Assembly: GCA_039683095.1 (NCBI GenBank)
Contig: JBDKSB010000012.1
Span: 1,179,846 to 1,243,845 of the forward strand
Source: Acidobacteriota bacterium
GTDB taxonomy: Bacteria > Acidobacteriota > Aminicenantia > Aminicenantales > Saccharicenantaceae
Length of the DNA stretch: 64,000 nt
Reading direction: 5' to 3'
The translations under genes and the position numbers were made by a program. The notes under the pieces were generated by a model, which made no database searches, was not told the origin of the DNA, and worked only from the letters and a program-made list of their open reading frames with translations. Positions 51,814 to 62,037 of the stretch are shown piece after piece. Every line of letters begins with the position of its first letter. Position 1 is the stretch's first letter.

Positions 51814-53862
51814 TTACCCCTCCCTGAGTTGGATATCCAGAGCGGCCTTGAGGCGGCCGATGATCTCCTGTTCGGCTTTGTCGACTTCCCCGGCCACCAG
51901 CGTCCGCTCGGGATGGCGGAAGCGCAACCGGACGGTCAGGCTGACCCGGCCCTCGGGCACGGGCGGCCCCGAGAACCGGTCGACGAGCTCGGCGCCCTCG
52001 AGCAGGGGCTGGTCGAGCTTGTCGAGGATCCGGGCGATCTCGCCGTACGCGACCCCCCGGTCGACCAGGATGGACAGGTCGCGGACGGCGCCCGGGAACT
52101 TGGGCACGGGGACGAACCCGAACGGCCGCGGCGTCTTCGCGAACAGGGCCGCGAGGTCGATCTCGGCGGCGAAAACGGGCCGCTCGACCGACGCGCCGGC
52201 CGTGAACGCGGCCCGCAGCAGGCCGATGTGACCGACTTCCTGGCCCTTATAAAGGACGGCCAGGGCCCGGCCGGGCTCGAACGACGGGTGGTCGCGCTCC
52301 TCGAAAACGGCCGGGTCGAAGCGCAGGGCCTCGAGGACCGCCTCGACGGCGCCCTTGACGACGAAGAAGTCGGTCTCCCTGGCGGCCTCCGACAGGCCCG
52401 CCCCGGGCAGGAGCCCGGTCGAGAGCAGACCGAGGTGGAGGTTCTCGCAGTGCGACTCCTCGTCGCCCCAATAATAGACGTTCCCCGTCTCGAAGACATG
52501 GACGCCCTCGAGGCCGCGGTTGAGGTTCCAGGCGCCGTTCTCGAGGAGGCCGGGGAGCAGGGTCGTGCGCATGACCGAGGCACGGTTGGAGATCGGGTTC
52601 CGGATGGCCACGGCCGTCCGGCCGCCGGCCGCGGCGGCTTCCCGCTCCGGGTCGGCGAAGCTCCAGTTGATGACCTCGTCGAAGCCCTGGCCGAGCAGGG
52701 TCCGGCGGACGCGGGCCTGCCGCTCCCGGGACCGGTTGGCGGCCAGGGGGAACGAATCGACGGGCGTGGGCTGCGAGGGGATGCGGTCGTAGCCGTAGAA
52801 GCGGGCCACCTCTTCGACCAGGTCGGCCTCGCGCGAGACGTCGACGCGGAAGGTCGGCACCTCGACGCGCCAGGCATGGTGGGCGGAGGCCTCCAGGCTG
52901 AAGCCCAGCCGGCCCAGGACGTCGACGACGAAGTCCTCGGGCACGACGACGCCGAGGAGCTCGGCGATCCGGCGCAGGCGCAGCCGGACCGTTTGGGGCT
53001 TCGGCGGCCGGGGATAGCGGTCGATGAGTCCGCGGGTGGCCCGGCCGCCCATCTGCGTCAGGAGCGACGCGGCCATGCGGGCGGCCTGCGGCGCGAAGCC
53101 GATGTCCGTCCCGCGCTCGAAGCGGTAGGAGGCGTCGGTCGAAAGCCCCAGCTTCTTGGCCGTCTTGCGGATGCTGACCGGGTCGAAGCAGGCGCTCTCG
53201 ATGAAGACGTCGCGGGTCGACGCGGTGATGCCGGAGGCCTGGCCGCCGATGACGCCGGCCAGGGCCACGGGGCGGCTCTCGTCGGCGATGACCAGCATCT
53301 CCGGCTCGAGCTCCAGCGTCCGGCCATCGAGGTCGACCAGCGTCTCGCCGCGCTTGGCCCGGCGGACGATGATGCGGCCGCCGCCGATCCGGCCGAAGTC
53401 GAAGGTGTGCAGGGGCTGGCCGGTGGCGAAGAGGACGTAGTTCGAGACGTCGACGATGTTGTTGATCGGCCGCAGGTCCATGGCCTCGAGGCGGCGCTGC
53501 AGCCACTCGGGCGACGGCCCGACCGGGACGCCGCGGACGACCAGGCCGCAGTACCGGGGGCAGAGCGCCTCGGCCTCGATCTGGACGTCGGCGGCCCGGG
53601 CCGTGTCCTCCTCGAGCTCGGCGACCGGCCAGTCCTTCCCGACGAGGGGCAGGCCGAGCAGGGCCCCGAGCTCGCGGGCCACGCCGAGGTGGCCGAGCGT
53701 GTCCGGCCGGTTGGCGTAGGTTTCGAGGTCGAGGACGAGGTCGCCGCCCTTCTCCTCGACGGTCTCGGGGACCCAGCCGATCATGGTCAGCTTGTCGACG
53801 AGCTCCTGCCTGGGCAGGTCGACGGCGACGTACTCGCGGATCCAGTCCTGGCTGATCTTCAT
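51814..53862 (-). CDS. pheT: Phenylalanine-tRNA ligase beta subunit, short form lacking the OB domain
   Basis: 682 aa against about 790 in E. coli. Starts MKISQDWIREYV; after LTMIGWVPETVEE it passes directly to LDLETYANRPDTLGHLGVARELGAL, so the EMAP-like tRNA-binding OB insert (about 100 residues, with its HPNAD-type motif) is missing. B3/B4 editing (LRPINNIVDVSNYV, PLHTFDFGRI), B5 (RRIAELLGVVV), B6/B7 core and the C-terminal FDX-ACB domain (FPGAVRDLSILVD) are present. The start overlaps pheS (ATGA). Confidence 0.95.
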   Translation of the reverse strand: MKISQDWIREYVAVDLPRQELVDKLTMIGWVPETVEEKGGDLVLDLETYANRPDTLGHLGVARELGALLGLPLVGKDWPVAELEEDTARAADVQIEAEALCPRYCGLVVRGVPVGPSPEWLQRRLEAMDLRPINNIVDVSNYVLFATGQPLHTFDFGRIGGGRIIVRRAKRGETLVDLDGRTLELEPEMLVIADESRPVALAGVIGGQASGITASTRDVFIESACFDPVSIRKTAKKLGLSTDASYRFERGTDIGFAPQAARMAASLLTQMGGRATRGLIDRYPRPPKPQTVRLRLRRIAELLGVVVPEDFVVDVLGRLGFSLEASAHHAWRVEVPTFRVDVSREADLVEEVARFYGYDRIPSQPTPVDSFPLAANRSRERQARVRRTLLGQGFDEVINWSFADPEREAAAAGGRTAVAIRNPISNRASVMRTTLLPGLLENGAWNLNRGLEGVHVFETGNVYYWGDEESHCENLHLGLLSTGLLPGAGLSEAARETDFFVVKGAVEAVLEALRFDPAVFEERDHPSFEPGRALAVLYKGQEVGHIGLLRAAFTAGASVERPVFAAEIDLAALFAKTPRPFGFVPVPKFPGAVRDLSILVDRGVAYGEIARILDKLDQPLLEGAELVDRFSGPPVPEGRVSLTVRLRFRHPERTLVAGEVDKAEQEIIGRLKAALDIQLREG

Positions 53863-54893
53863 TTGGTCCCGAATTGCCTGAGGAACCTCAGGTCGTTCTC
53901 GTAGAAATAGCGCATCTCGGGGATGCCGAAGGCGAACATGGCCGTGCGGTCGACGCCCAGGCCGAAGGCCCAGCCGGAATACTTCTCCGGGTCGATGTTG
54001 ACGTTCTTGAGGACCTGCGGGTCGACCATGCCCGAGCCGAGGATCTCCTTCCAGCCCGTGCCGCCGCAGACGCGGCAGTTCGGGTCGCGGCCCGAGCAGA
54101 CGAGGCACTCGATGTCGACCTCGGCCGAGGGCTCGGTGAAGGGGAAGTAGCTGGGCCGGAAGCGGACCTTGACCTTCTCGCCGAAGAGGGCCCGGAGGAA
54201 GTGCTCCAGCGTGCCCTTGAGGTTGGCGAAGGTGACGCCCTGGTCGACGACCAGCCCCTCGACCTGCAGGAACATCGGCAGGTGGGTCGGGTCCGGCGTC
54301 TCGCGGCGGAAGACCCGGCCGGGGCAGATGATGCGGATCGGGGGCTTGGACCGCTCCATGACCCGGACCTGGACGGGCGAGGTGTGGGTCCGCAGGAGCA
54401 GGTCGCCCTTGATGAAGAGCGTGTCCCACTTGTCGCGGGCCGGGTGGTAGGGCGGGAAGTTCAGGGCCTCGAAGTTGTAATAATCCGTCTCGATCTCGGG
54501 CCCTTCCTCGATGGAGAAGCCCATGCCGAGGAAGATGCGCTCGATCTCCTCCTGGAAGAGGGTCAGCGGGTGGGGCCGGCCGACGTACCGCTTCCGGCCG
54601 GGCAGCGTCAGGTCGATCGCCCGGGCCGGGCGGACGGCCGTCCGGGCCTGGCCCTCGAGCGCCTCGAGGCCTTCGACGACGGCCTGCTTGAGCTCGTTGA
54701 CGAGCCGGCCGGCCTCGCGCTTCTCCTCCGCCGGGGCGGACTTCAAGGCCTCGAAGAGGAGCGTGATGTGTCCCCTCTTGCGGCCCAGGAAGGCCGTGCG
54801 AAGCTCCTCGAGGGACTTGGCATCGCCAGCCTGCGGGGCGGCCGCCTCGAACGCCTTCCGGACCTCCTCGATCCGGTCCTTCAGCGTGGCCAT
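53859..54893 (-). CDS. pheS: Phenylalanine-tRNA ligase alpha subunit
   Basis: 344 aa class II catalytic subunit. N-terminal coiled coil, motif 1 region (GMGFSIEEGPEIETDYYNF), motif 2 (CPGRVFRRETPDPTH) and motif 3 (WAFGLGVDRTAMFAFGI). A CxxC-x6-CxxC knuckle (CLVCSGRDPNCRVC) is of the kind seen in many bacterial PheS. Pairs with PheT as an alpha2-beta2 enzyme. Confidence 0.97.
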   Translation of the reverse strand: MATLKDRIEEVRKAFEAAAPQAGDAKSLEELRTAFLGRKRGHITLLFEALKSAPAEEKREAGRLVNELKQAVVEGLEALEGQARTAVRPARAIDLTLPGRKRYVGRPHPLTLFQEEIERIFLGMGFSIEEGPEIETDYYNFEALNFPPYHPARDKWDTLFIKGDLLLRTHTSPVQVRVMERSKPPIRIICPGRVFRRETPDPTHLPMFLQVEGLVVDQGVTFANLKGTLEHFLRALFGEKVKVRFRPSYFPFTEPSAEVDIECLVCSGRDPNCRVCGGTGWKEILGSGMVDPQVLKNVNIDPEKYSGWAFGLGVDRTAMFAFGIPEMRYFYENDLRFLRQFGTK

Positions 54894-54902
54894 CGGCGGA
54901 GG

Positions 54903-55259
54903 CTACGCCGCCGGGGCCTTCGTCATCCGGACCAGGTGGGCGAACGTTTCGGGGGCGTTGACGGCCAGGTCCGCCAGGATCTTGCGGTCGAGGCCGATGC
55001 CGAGGTCCTTCAGGCCCTTGATGAAGCGGCTGTAGGATGTGCCGTTGGCCACGGCCCCGGCCTTGATGCGGACGATCCAGAGGCTGCGGAAGTCGCGCTT
55101 CTTGGCCCGCCGGTCGCGGTAGGCGTAGAGCAGGGACTTCTCCACCGCCTCTTTGGCGGTGCGGTAATTGCGGCTCTTGGCGCCGAAGTAGCCCTTGGCC
55201 AGGCCGAGGACCTTCCTGCGGCGGTCGCGCCGTTTGGTGCTGCGTTTCACGCGTGCCAT
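54903..55259 (-). CDS. rplT: 50S ribosomal protein L20
   Basis: 118 aa, normal length and highly basic. [18 protein letters not shown] and [13 protein letters not shown] at the start; [25 protein letters not shown] at the end. Located between rpmI and pheS in the standard infC-rpmI-rplT order. Confidence 0.98.
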   Translation of the reverse strand: MARVKRSTKRRDRRRKVLGLAKGYFGAKSRNYRTAKEAVEKSLLYAYRDRRAKKRDFRSLWIVRIKAGAVANGTSYSRFIKGLKDLGIGLDRKILADLAVNAPETFAHLVRMTKAPAA

Positions 55260-55285
55260 TGGTGTCTCCTAAATCGCGAGCCCGA

Positions 55286-55486
55286 TCACAGATCGTACGG
55301 GAGCATGGTCTTGAGGATCCCGCGGTCGGCCTTGCTCGCTTCGGCCGACTTGCCCAGCTGGCGTTTGCGCTTGGACGCCTTCTTGGTCAGGATGTGCTTC
55401 TTATTCGCCTGGGCGTGCCGGAACTTTTTCTTCTCCGTGACCTTGAACCGCTTTTGGGCTCCCTTGTGGGTTTTTAACTTTGGCAT
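55286..55486 (-). CDS. rpmI: 50S ribosomal protein L35
   Basis: 66 aa: [17 protein letters not shown] and the basic run [15 protein letters not shown]. Its first 86 bases, and its GGAGG ribosome site, also serve as the 3' end of infC in another frame. Confidence 0.97.
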   Translation of the reverse strand: MPKLKTHKGAQKRFKVTEKKKFRHAQANKKHILTKKASKRKRQLGKSAEASKADRGILKTMLPYDL

Positions 55487-56042
55487 CTTTTCCTCCTACC
55501 TTGGTGGGGACCAGCAGGGCTGACACGGCCCAATCCATCCTTCGCGCGGAGCCGTCCTGCGTGGCCAGGTCCTTGACGTCGCCGAGGACCCGGTCCAGGA
55601 CCTGCAGTCCGAGCTCCGGTTTCTGCTTCTCGCGGCCGCGCAGCATGACCGTGATCTTGACCTTGTTGCCTTCCCCGAGAAAGCGCTTGACGTGCTTCAT
55701 CTTGAAGTCGTAGTCGTGAATGCTGATCTTGGGCCGGAACTTGATCTCTTTTATCTGGATCTGCTTCTGGTGCCTCTTGGCCTCGTGGTCCTTCTTGTGC
55801 TCTTCGTACAGGAACTTGCCGTAGTCGGTGATCTTGCAGACCGGGGGATCGGCCCCCGGCGCGATCTCGACGAGGTCGAGGCCGCGGTCCCGGGCCATCT
55901 GGACGGCCTGGCCCGTGGGCATGACCCCGAGGGCCTGACGGTTCTCGTCGATGACCCGGACCTCGCGGGCGGGGATCATCTCGTTCGTCCGGTGGGGCTT
56001 GGCCTTGGCGACCGCGGGATAGAATCCGTGTCTCTTGAAAAT
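55401..56042 (-). CDS. infC: Translation initiation factor IF-3, ATT start, C-terminal overlap with rpmI
   Basis: IF-3 monitors start-codon pairing on the 30S subunit. A short reading from the ATG at 55979 would lose the conserved [15 protein letters not shown] lead-in. The frame stays open to an ATT at 56042, seven bases after GGAGG, giving 213 aa and a normal N-terminus. ATT is the conserved autoregulatory start of infC in E. coli. Core motifs: [43 protein letters not shown]. About 32 residues beyond the usual end (after LLVPTK) are read across the start of rpmI in another frame. Confidence 0.93.
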   Translation of the reverse strand: MFKRHGFYPAVAKAKPHRTNEMIPAREVRVIDENRQALGVMPTGQAVQMARDRGLDLVEIAPGADPPVCKITDYGKFLYEEHKKDHEAKRHQKQIQIKEIKFRPKISIHDYDFKMKHVKRFLGEGNKVKITVMLRGREKQKPELGLQVLDRVLGDVKDLATQDGSARRMDWAVSALLVPTKVGGKDAKVKNPQGSPKAVQGHGEEKVPARPGE

Positions 56043-56055
56043 GGGTGGTCCTCCT

Positions 56056-57816
<1,761 letters not shown>

Positions 57817-57851
57817 CCTCGTGTGCAGTCCCTCGAGAGGGCGGGTGATCG

Positions 57852-57926
57852 TGGTAGGCGCGGAGGGGATTGAACCCACGGCCTCTTCCGTGTCAGGGAA
57901 GCGCTCTCCCACTGAGCTACGCGCCT
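57852..57926 (-). tRNA. tRNA-Val (anticodon GAC), CCA encoded
   Basis: Minus strand from 57926. Acceptor AGGCGCG pairs with CGCGCCT, discriminator A, CCA encoded. D-arm GCTCAGTGGGAGAGC. Anticodon stem CTTCC/GGAAG with loop CTGACAC, so anticodon GAC. T-arm with GGTTCAATCC. It sits between a strong promoter and thrS, so it is probably trimmed from the same transcript. Confidence 0.95.
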
Positions 57927-57951
57927 AACATCCGTACTCTAAAGCCGTTCT

Positions 57952-57980
57952 ATCTTAAGCAAATCGGCCCGAACTGTCAA
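57952..57980 (-). promoter_or_regulatory. Promoter of the tRNA-Val/thrS operon
   Basis: Minus strand: TTGACA (57980-57975), 17 bases, TAAGAT (57957-57952); start near 57945, about 19 bases before the tRNA 5' end. Its -35 overlaps that of the divergent yfcE-like promoter. Confidence 0.8.
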
Positions 57981-58001
57981 TATCGCCGATTCTGCTATAA
58001 T
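57974..58001 (+). promoter_or_regulatory. Promoter of the YfcE-like gene (extended -10)
   Basis: CTGTCA (57974-57979), 16 bases, TATAAT (57996-58001) with TG-C before it, a perfect extended -10. The start near 58008 is about six bases before the ATG. Confidence 0.7.
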
Positions 58002-58013
58002 CGAACCGCGACC

Positions 58014-58496
58014 ATGATCGGCATCCTTTCCGACACTCACGACAACCTGACCCGGGTCCGGGAGGCCGTCCGCCTGTTCAACGACGCCGGCTGCGACCTG
58101 GTCATCCACGCCGGGGACTTCGTCGCCCCATTCGCCGCCGAGGAGCTCCGGAACCTCAAAGCGCCCGTCAAGGCCGTCTACGGCAACTGCGACGGGGAAA
58201 GGGCCGGCCTGGCCCAGGCCTTCCGGGCGATCGGCGAGATACACGACGGCCCCCTGGCTTTCGTCCACGCCGGGCTCCGTTTCGTCGTCTGCCACCTGGA
58301 CAGCCTGGCCGGGCGGCAGGCCGCCGCCAAAGCCGGGGATGTCGTCGTTTTCGGTCATACCCACCGGCCGCTCGTCGAAAACCGGGACGGCGTCCTCCTG
58401 GTCAATCCGGGGGAAGCCGGCGGCTGGCTCAGGGGGAAGAGCACGGTCGCCCTGCTCGACCCGGGAGCCCGGACGGCCGAGATCATCACGCTCTAG
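58014..58496 (+). CDS. YfcE/MJ0936-like metallophosphodiesterase
   Basis: 160 aa. Calcineurin-like metal sites: ILSDTHDNL, IHAGDFV, GNCDGER, VCHLDSL and FGHTHRPLVE, ending NPGEAGG. Single-domain phosphodiesterases of this size act on bis-pNPP in vitro; natural substrates are unclear. ATG at 58014 fits the promoter; longer readings overlap the tRNA on the other strand. No Shine-Dalgarno precedes it, so initiation may be near-leaderless. Confidence 0.9.
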   Translation: MIGILSDTHDNLTRVREAVRLFNDAGCDLVIHAGDFVAPFAAEELRNLKAPVKAVYGNCDGERAGLAQAFRAIGEIHDGPLAFVHAGLRFVVCHLDSLAGRQAAAKAGDVVVFGHTHRPLVENRDGVLLVNPGEAGGWLRGKSTVALLDPGARTAEIITL

Positions 58497-58505
58497 AGGT
58501 TTGCC

Positions 58506-58643
58506 ATGCCCCATCCTATTAACCGCCGCCAGAAACCCGCCTGGAAGCAGCCCCGCCGCCCGCCGGCCCCGCCACGCGCCCAGGGGAGCTTCGCCAAGCG
58601 CGCCCCCGGCCGAAAGATCTCGCCCTCCACGAAGCCAAGATAA
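58506..58643 (+). CDS. Candidate 45-residue basic, proline-rich peptide
   Basis: ATG at 58506, ten bases after the phosphodiesterase stop, with AGAGGT as ribosome site; ends TAA at 58641. Rich in Pro, Arg and Lys with few acidic residues (starts MPHPINRRQKPAWKQP). Could be a small nucleic-acid-binding protein or a chance ORF in GC-rich DNA. No family recognised. Confidence 0.4.
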   Translation: MPHPINRRQKPAWKQPRRPPAPPRAQGSFAKRAPGRKISPSTKPR

Positions 58644-58733
58644 GAGCGCTTCTCCCCGGAAGAGACCTAATAGGGGAAATCCGCGCTTGGAACCGCGCAA
58701 AAATGACCTCCCGGCCCGATGCCCCTCCTTATA

Positions 58734-58762
58734 TTGATTTAAAGCCTTTTATGGGCTATACT
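58734..58762 (+). promoter_or_regulatory. Promoter of the GTPase-arcC-argF operon
   Basis: TTGATT (58734-58739), 17 bases, TATACT (58757-58762). An AT-rich leader of about 70 nt follows, and AAAGGAG lies before the ATG at 58837. Confidence 0.75.
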
Positions 58763-58836
58763 TATGCTTCTTTTTCGGACAATTGAAGATCGGCGATTAT
58801 TGGATGGAGAAGTTTTTTCTTGAAAGGAGAAAGCGC

Positions 58837-60141
58837 ATGAAGAAGGTTCTGATCCTGGGCGCCGCCGGGCGCGACTTCCACAACTTCAACACCTACTTCA
58901 GGGACAACCCGGATTACCGGGTCGTCGCCTTCACGGCCACGCAGATCCCCGACATCGAAGGCCGCAAGTACCCCGCGGTCCTGGCCGGCAAGCTCTATCC
59001 CAGGGGCATCCCGATCGAGGCCGAGTCCGAGATGGAGAACCTCATCGCCGCCCACAAGGTCGACGACGTCCATCTCGCCTACAGCGACCTTCCCCACGAA
59101 TATGTCATGCACATGGCCTCCCGCGCCCAGGCCGCCGGGGCCAACTTCGTCCTGCTCGGCCCCTGCGCCACGATGATCAAGAGCCGCCGGCCGGTCGTCT
59201 CGGTCTGCGCCGTCCGCACCGGCTCGGGCAAGAGCCAGACCAGCCGCCGCGTCGCCGCCATCCTCAAGGAGAAGGGCCGTCGCGTCGCCGCCATCCGCCA
59301 CCCGATGCCGTACGGCGACCTGGCCCAGCAGGCGGTCCAGCGCTTCGCCACCTACGCCGACCTCGACAAGCACGAATGCACGATCGAGGAGCGCGAGGAG
59401 TACGAGCCTCACATCGACAAGGGCATCATCGTCTACGCCGGCGTGGACTACGGCGCCATCCTCAAGCAGGCCGAGAAGGAAGCCGACGTCATCCTCTGGG
59501 ACGGCGGCAACAACGACTTCTCCTTCTACAGGCCCGATCTCGAGATCGTCGTCGCCGATCCGCACCGGGCCGGTCACGAGCTCTCGTACTATCCCGGCGA
59601 AACCAACTTCCGCCGGGCTGACGTCATCGTCGTCAACAAGATGGACACGGCGACGCCCGAGGGCATCGAGACCGTCCTGGCCAACGCCAGGAAGGTCAAC
59701 CCCAAGGCCAAGATCATCAAGGCCAACTCCCCGACCATCGTCAAGGACGGCGAGCGCATCCGCGGCAAGCGGGTGCTGGTCATCGAGGACGGCCCGACCC
59801 TCACCCACGGCGGCATGAAGTACGGCGCCGGCATCGTCGCGGCCAAGAAGTACGGGGCGGCCGAGATCATCGATCCCCGGCCCTTCGCCGTCGGCTCGAT
59901 CAAGAAGACCTTCGAGAAGTACAGCCACCTCTCCGACGTCCTGCCGGCCATGGGCTACGGCGAGAAGCAGATGCGCGAGCTGGCCAGGACCATCGAGGCC
60001 ATCGATTGCGACCTCGTCGTCAGCGGCACCCCGATCGACATCACCCGGGTCGTCAAGGTCTCCAAGCCCATCCTCCGCGTCGGCTACGAGCTCGAGGAGA
60101 TCGGCACGCCCACCCTGAAGGACGTCCTGAAGAAGTTCTAG
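58837..60141 (+). CDS. COG2403-type P-loop GTPase (cyclic 2,3-diphosphoglycerate synthetase-like)
   Basis: 434 aa. ATG at 58837 chosen for its AAGGAG site; in-frame ATGs upstream lack one. N-terminal Rossmann-like unit (VLILGAAGRDFHNFN), P-loop-like RTGSGKSQTSRR, a DGGNNDFSFYRPDLEI segment and the guanine-specificity NKMD in VVNKMDTA. Annotated in databases as predicted GTPase or as cyclic 2,3-diphosphoglycerate synthetase-like; the reaction in bacteria is not established to my knowledge. Seven bases before carbamate kinase and read with it and OTC, which suggests a role in carbamoyl-phosphate or amino-acid fermentation. Confidence 0.82.
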   Translation: MKKVLILGAAGRDFHNFNTYFRDNPDYRVVAFTATQIPDIEGRKYPAVLAGKLYPRGIPIEAESEMENLIAAHKVDDVHLAYSDLPHEYVMHMASRAQAAGANFVLLGPCATMIKSRRPVVSVCAVRTGSGKSQTSRRVAAILKEKGRRVAAIRHPMPYGDLAQQAVQRFATYADLDKHECTIEEREEYEPHIDKGIIVYAGVDYGAILKQAEKEADVILWDGGNNDFSFYRPDLEIVVADPHRAGHELSYYPGETNFRRADVIVVNKMDTATPEGIETVLANARKVNPKAKIIKANSPTIVKDGERIRGKRVLVIEDGPTLTHGGMKYGAGIVAAKKYGAAEIIDPRPFAVGSIKKTFEKYSHLSDVLPAMGYGEKQMRELARTIEAIDCDLVVSGTPIDITRVVKVSKPILRVGYELEEIGTPTLKDVLKKF

Positions 60142-60148
60142 GAGCCCG

Positions 60149-61099
60149 ATGAGACCGAAGATCGCCCTCGTCGCCTTCGGCGGCAACGCCATGCTGCCCG
60201 ACAACCAGAGAGGTCTGCAGTCGGAGCAGATGCGGAACGCCGCCCGGGCGGCCGAGCTCATGGTCCACATCGTCCGCAAGGGCTACGAGCTCATCATCGT
60301 CCACGGCAACGGGCCGCAGGTCGGGAACCTCCTCATCCAGATGGAGGAGGCGGCCAACAAGATCCCGCCCTACTCGCTCGACGTCTGCGACGCGATGACC
60401 GAGGGCAGCATGGGCTTCATGCTCGAACGGGCCCTGGTCAACGAGCTGAGGCGGCGCTCCATCGACAAGGAGGTCGCCTCGCTCGTCACCCAGGTCGTCG
60501 TCGACAAGGACGACCCGGCCTTCGCCCGGCCGACCAAGCCGGTCGGCCCGTTCTACTCGAAGTTCCGGGGCGAGCAGTTGGCCCGCGAGAAGGGCTGGAC
60601 GATGGTCGAGGACGCCGGCCGCGGCTACCGCAAGGTCGTCGCCTCGCCCAAGCCCATCGACGTAGTCCCCAAGGGCGTCATCAGCCAGCTGGTCGAGGCC
60701 GGCCGCATCGTCATCGCCGCGGGCGGCGGGGGCATCCCGGTCGTCATCAACGGCAACGGCCTGTTCGAGGGCGTCGAGGCCGTCATCGACAAGGACTACG
60801 CCGCGAGCCTGCTCGCGCGCGAGGTCAAAGTGGACCTGTTCATCATCCTGACCGCCATCGAGCGCGTCTTCATCGATTTCGGCAAGCCCGGCCAGCGCGA
60901 GGCCCCGGTCCTGACCGTGGACGAGGCCCGCCGGCACCTGGCGGACGGCCAGTTCCCCCCGGGGTCGATGGGGCCCAAGATCCGGGCCGCCGTCGAATAC
61001 ATCGAGGCGGGCGGCCGGGAGGTCCTGATTACCAAGGACTCCCATCTCAAGGCCGCCCTGATCAACCGGTCGGGGACCCGGATCGTCGCCTCAGCTTAG
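60149..61099 (+). CDS. arcC: Carbamate kinase
   Basis: 316 aa; transfers phosphate between carbamoyl phosphate and ADP, usually making ATP. Motifs: AFGGNAMLP, HGNGPQVGNLL, VDKDDPAF, IAAGGGGIPVV, VIDKDYAASLLA, GSMGPKIRAAVEYI. Followed 12 bases later by OTC; together they form the ATP-yielding end of arginine or citrulline breakdown. No arginine deiminase is in this window. Confidence 0.96.
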   Translation: MRPKIALVAFGGNAMLPDNQRGLQSEQMRNAARAAELMVHIVRKGYELIIVHGNGPQVGNLLIQMEEAANKIPPYSLDVCDAMTEGSMGFMLERALVNELRRRSIDKEVASLVTQVVVDKDDPAFARPTKPVGPFYSKFRGEQLAREKGWTMVEDAGRGYRKVVASPKPIDVVPKGVISQLVEAGRIVIAAGGGGIPVVINGNGLFEGVEAVIDKDYAASLLAREVKVDLFIILTAIERVFIDFGKPGQREAPVLTVDEARRHLADGQFPPGSMGPKIRAAVEYIEAGGREVLITKDSHLKAALINRSGTRIVASA

Positions 61100-61111
61100 G
61101 AGGAAACCGCG

Positions 61112-62035
61112 ATGCAAAAAGACTTCCTGTCCATCCGTGACTTGAGCGTGTACGAGTTCGGCCAGATGCTGGACAAGGCCGCCGAAGTCAAGAAACACCC
61201 GGCCAGGTACGGCAAGGCCCTCAAGGGCAAGATCCTGGCCATGATCTTCCAGAAGCCGTCGCTGCGCACGCGGATGACCTTCGAGACGGGCATGCTCCGG
61301 CTGGGCGGCGAGGCCATCTACCTGGCCCCCTCAGACATCTCCCTGGGCAGCCGCGAGGGCGCCTACGACATCGCCAAGAACCTCGAGCGCTGGGTCGACG
61401 GCATCATGATCCGGACCTTCGGGCACCAGATCGCGGTCGACCTGGCCGCGAACTGCAGGATCCCGGTCATCAACGCCCTGACCGACCTGTCCCATCCCTG
61501 CCAGGCCATGGCCGATTTCCTGACGCTGCGGGAGCACAAGGGCGCGCTCTCCAGCCTCAAGCTGGCCTACGTCGGCGACGGGAACAACGTCTGCCACAGC
61601 CTCATGCTGGCGGCCGCCCGGGGCGGGACGAAAATGGCCGTCGCGACGCCCCCCGGCTACGAGCCGAAGAAGGAGATCGTCGAGGCGGCCCGCGAGGACG
61701 GCAAGGACACCGGCTTCGACCTGACCCTGACCCATTCGGCCGAAGAGGCCGTGGCCGGCGCCGACGCGGTCTACACCGACGTCTGGGCCTCCATGGGCCA
61801 GGAGGCGGAGAAGGAGGCCCGGGCCAAGATCTTCGCGCCCTACCAGGTCAACGCCCGGCTCATGGCCCACGCCGGCCAGGGCGCCCTGTTCATGCACTGC
61901 CTGCCGGCCCACCGGGGCGACGAGGTCACGGATGAGGTCATCGACGCGCCCAGCTCCGTCGTCTTCGACGAGGCCGAGAATCGCCTCCATGCGCAGAAGG
62001 CCATCCTCATCGCGCTCATGGGGGGCAAGGACTGA
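61112..62035 (+). CDS. argF: Ornithine carbamoyltransferase
   Basis: 307 aa. Carbamoyl-phosphate site in KPSLRTRMTFE and LSHPCQAMAD; ornithine site in HCLPAHRGDEV. AGGAGG site. Being read with carbamate kinase, it may run in the catabolic direction (citrulline to carbamoyl phosphate), although the protein itself fits either use; carAB at 27-31 kb supplies the anabolic side. Two bases separate it from the next gene. Confidence 0.94.
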   Translation: MQKDFLSIRDLSVYEFGQMLDKAAEVKKHPARYGKALKGKILAMIFQKPSLRTRMTFETGMLRLGGEAIYLAPSDISLGSREGAYDIAKNLERWVDGIMIRTFGHQIAVDLAANCRIPVINALTDLSHPCQAMADFLTLREHKGALSSLKLAYVGDGNNVCHSLMLAAARGGTKMAVATPPGYEPKKEIVEAAREDGKDTGFDLTLTHSAEEAVAGADAVYTDVWASMGQEAEKEARAKIFAPYQVNARLMAHAGQGALFMHCLPAHRGDEVTDEVIDAPSSVVFDEAENRLHAQKAILIALMGGKD

Positions 62036-62037
62036 TA

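Noticed and set aside
57817-57851. T-box leader before thrS
   Set aside because: The gap after tRNA-Val is too short, and no T-box sequence or antiterminator is present.
57817-57912. Upstream thrS start adding 32 residues
   Set aside because: It would translate the tRNA-Val gene; the ATG at 57816 matches the editing-domain start.
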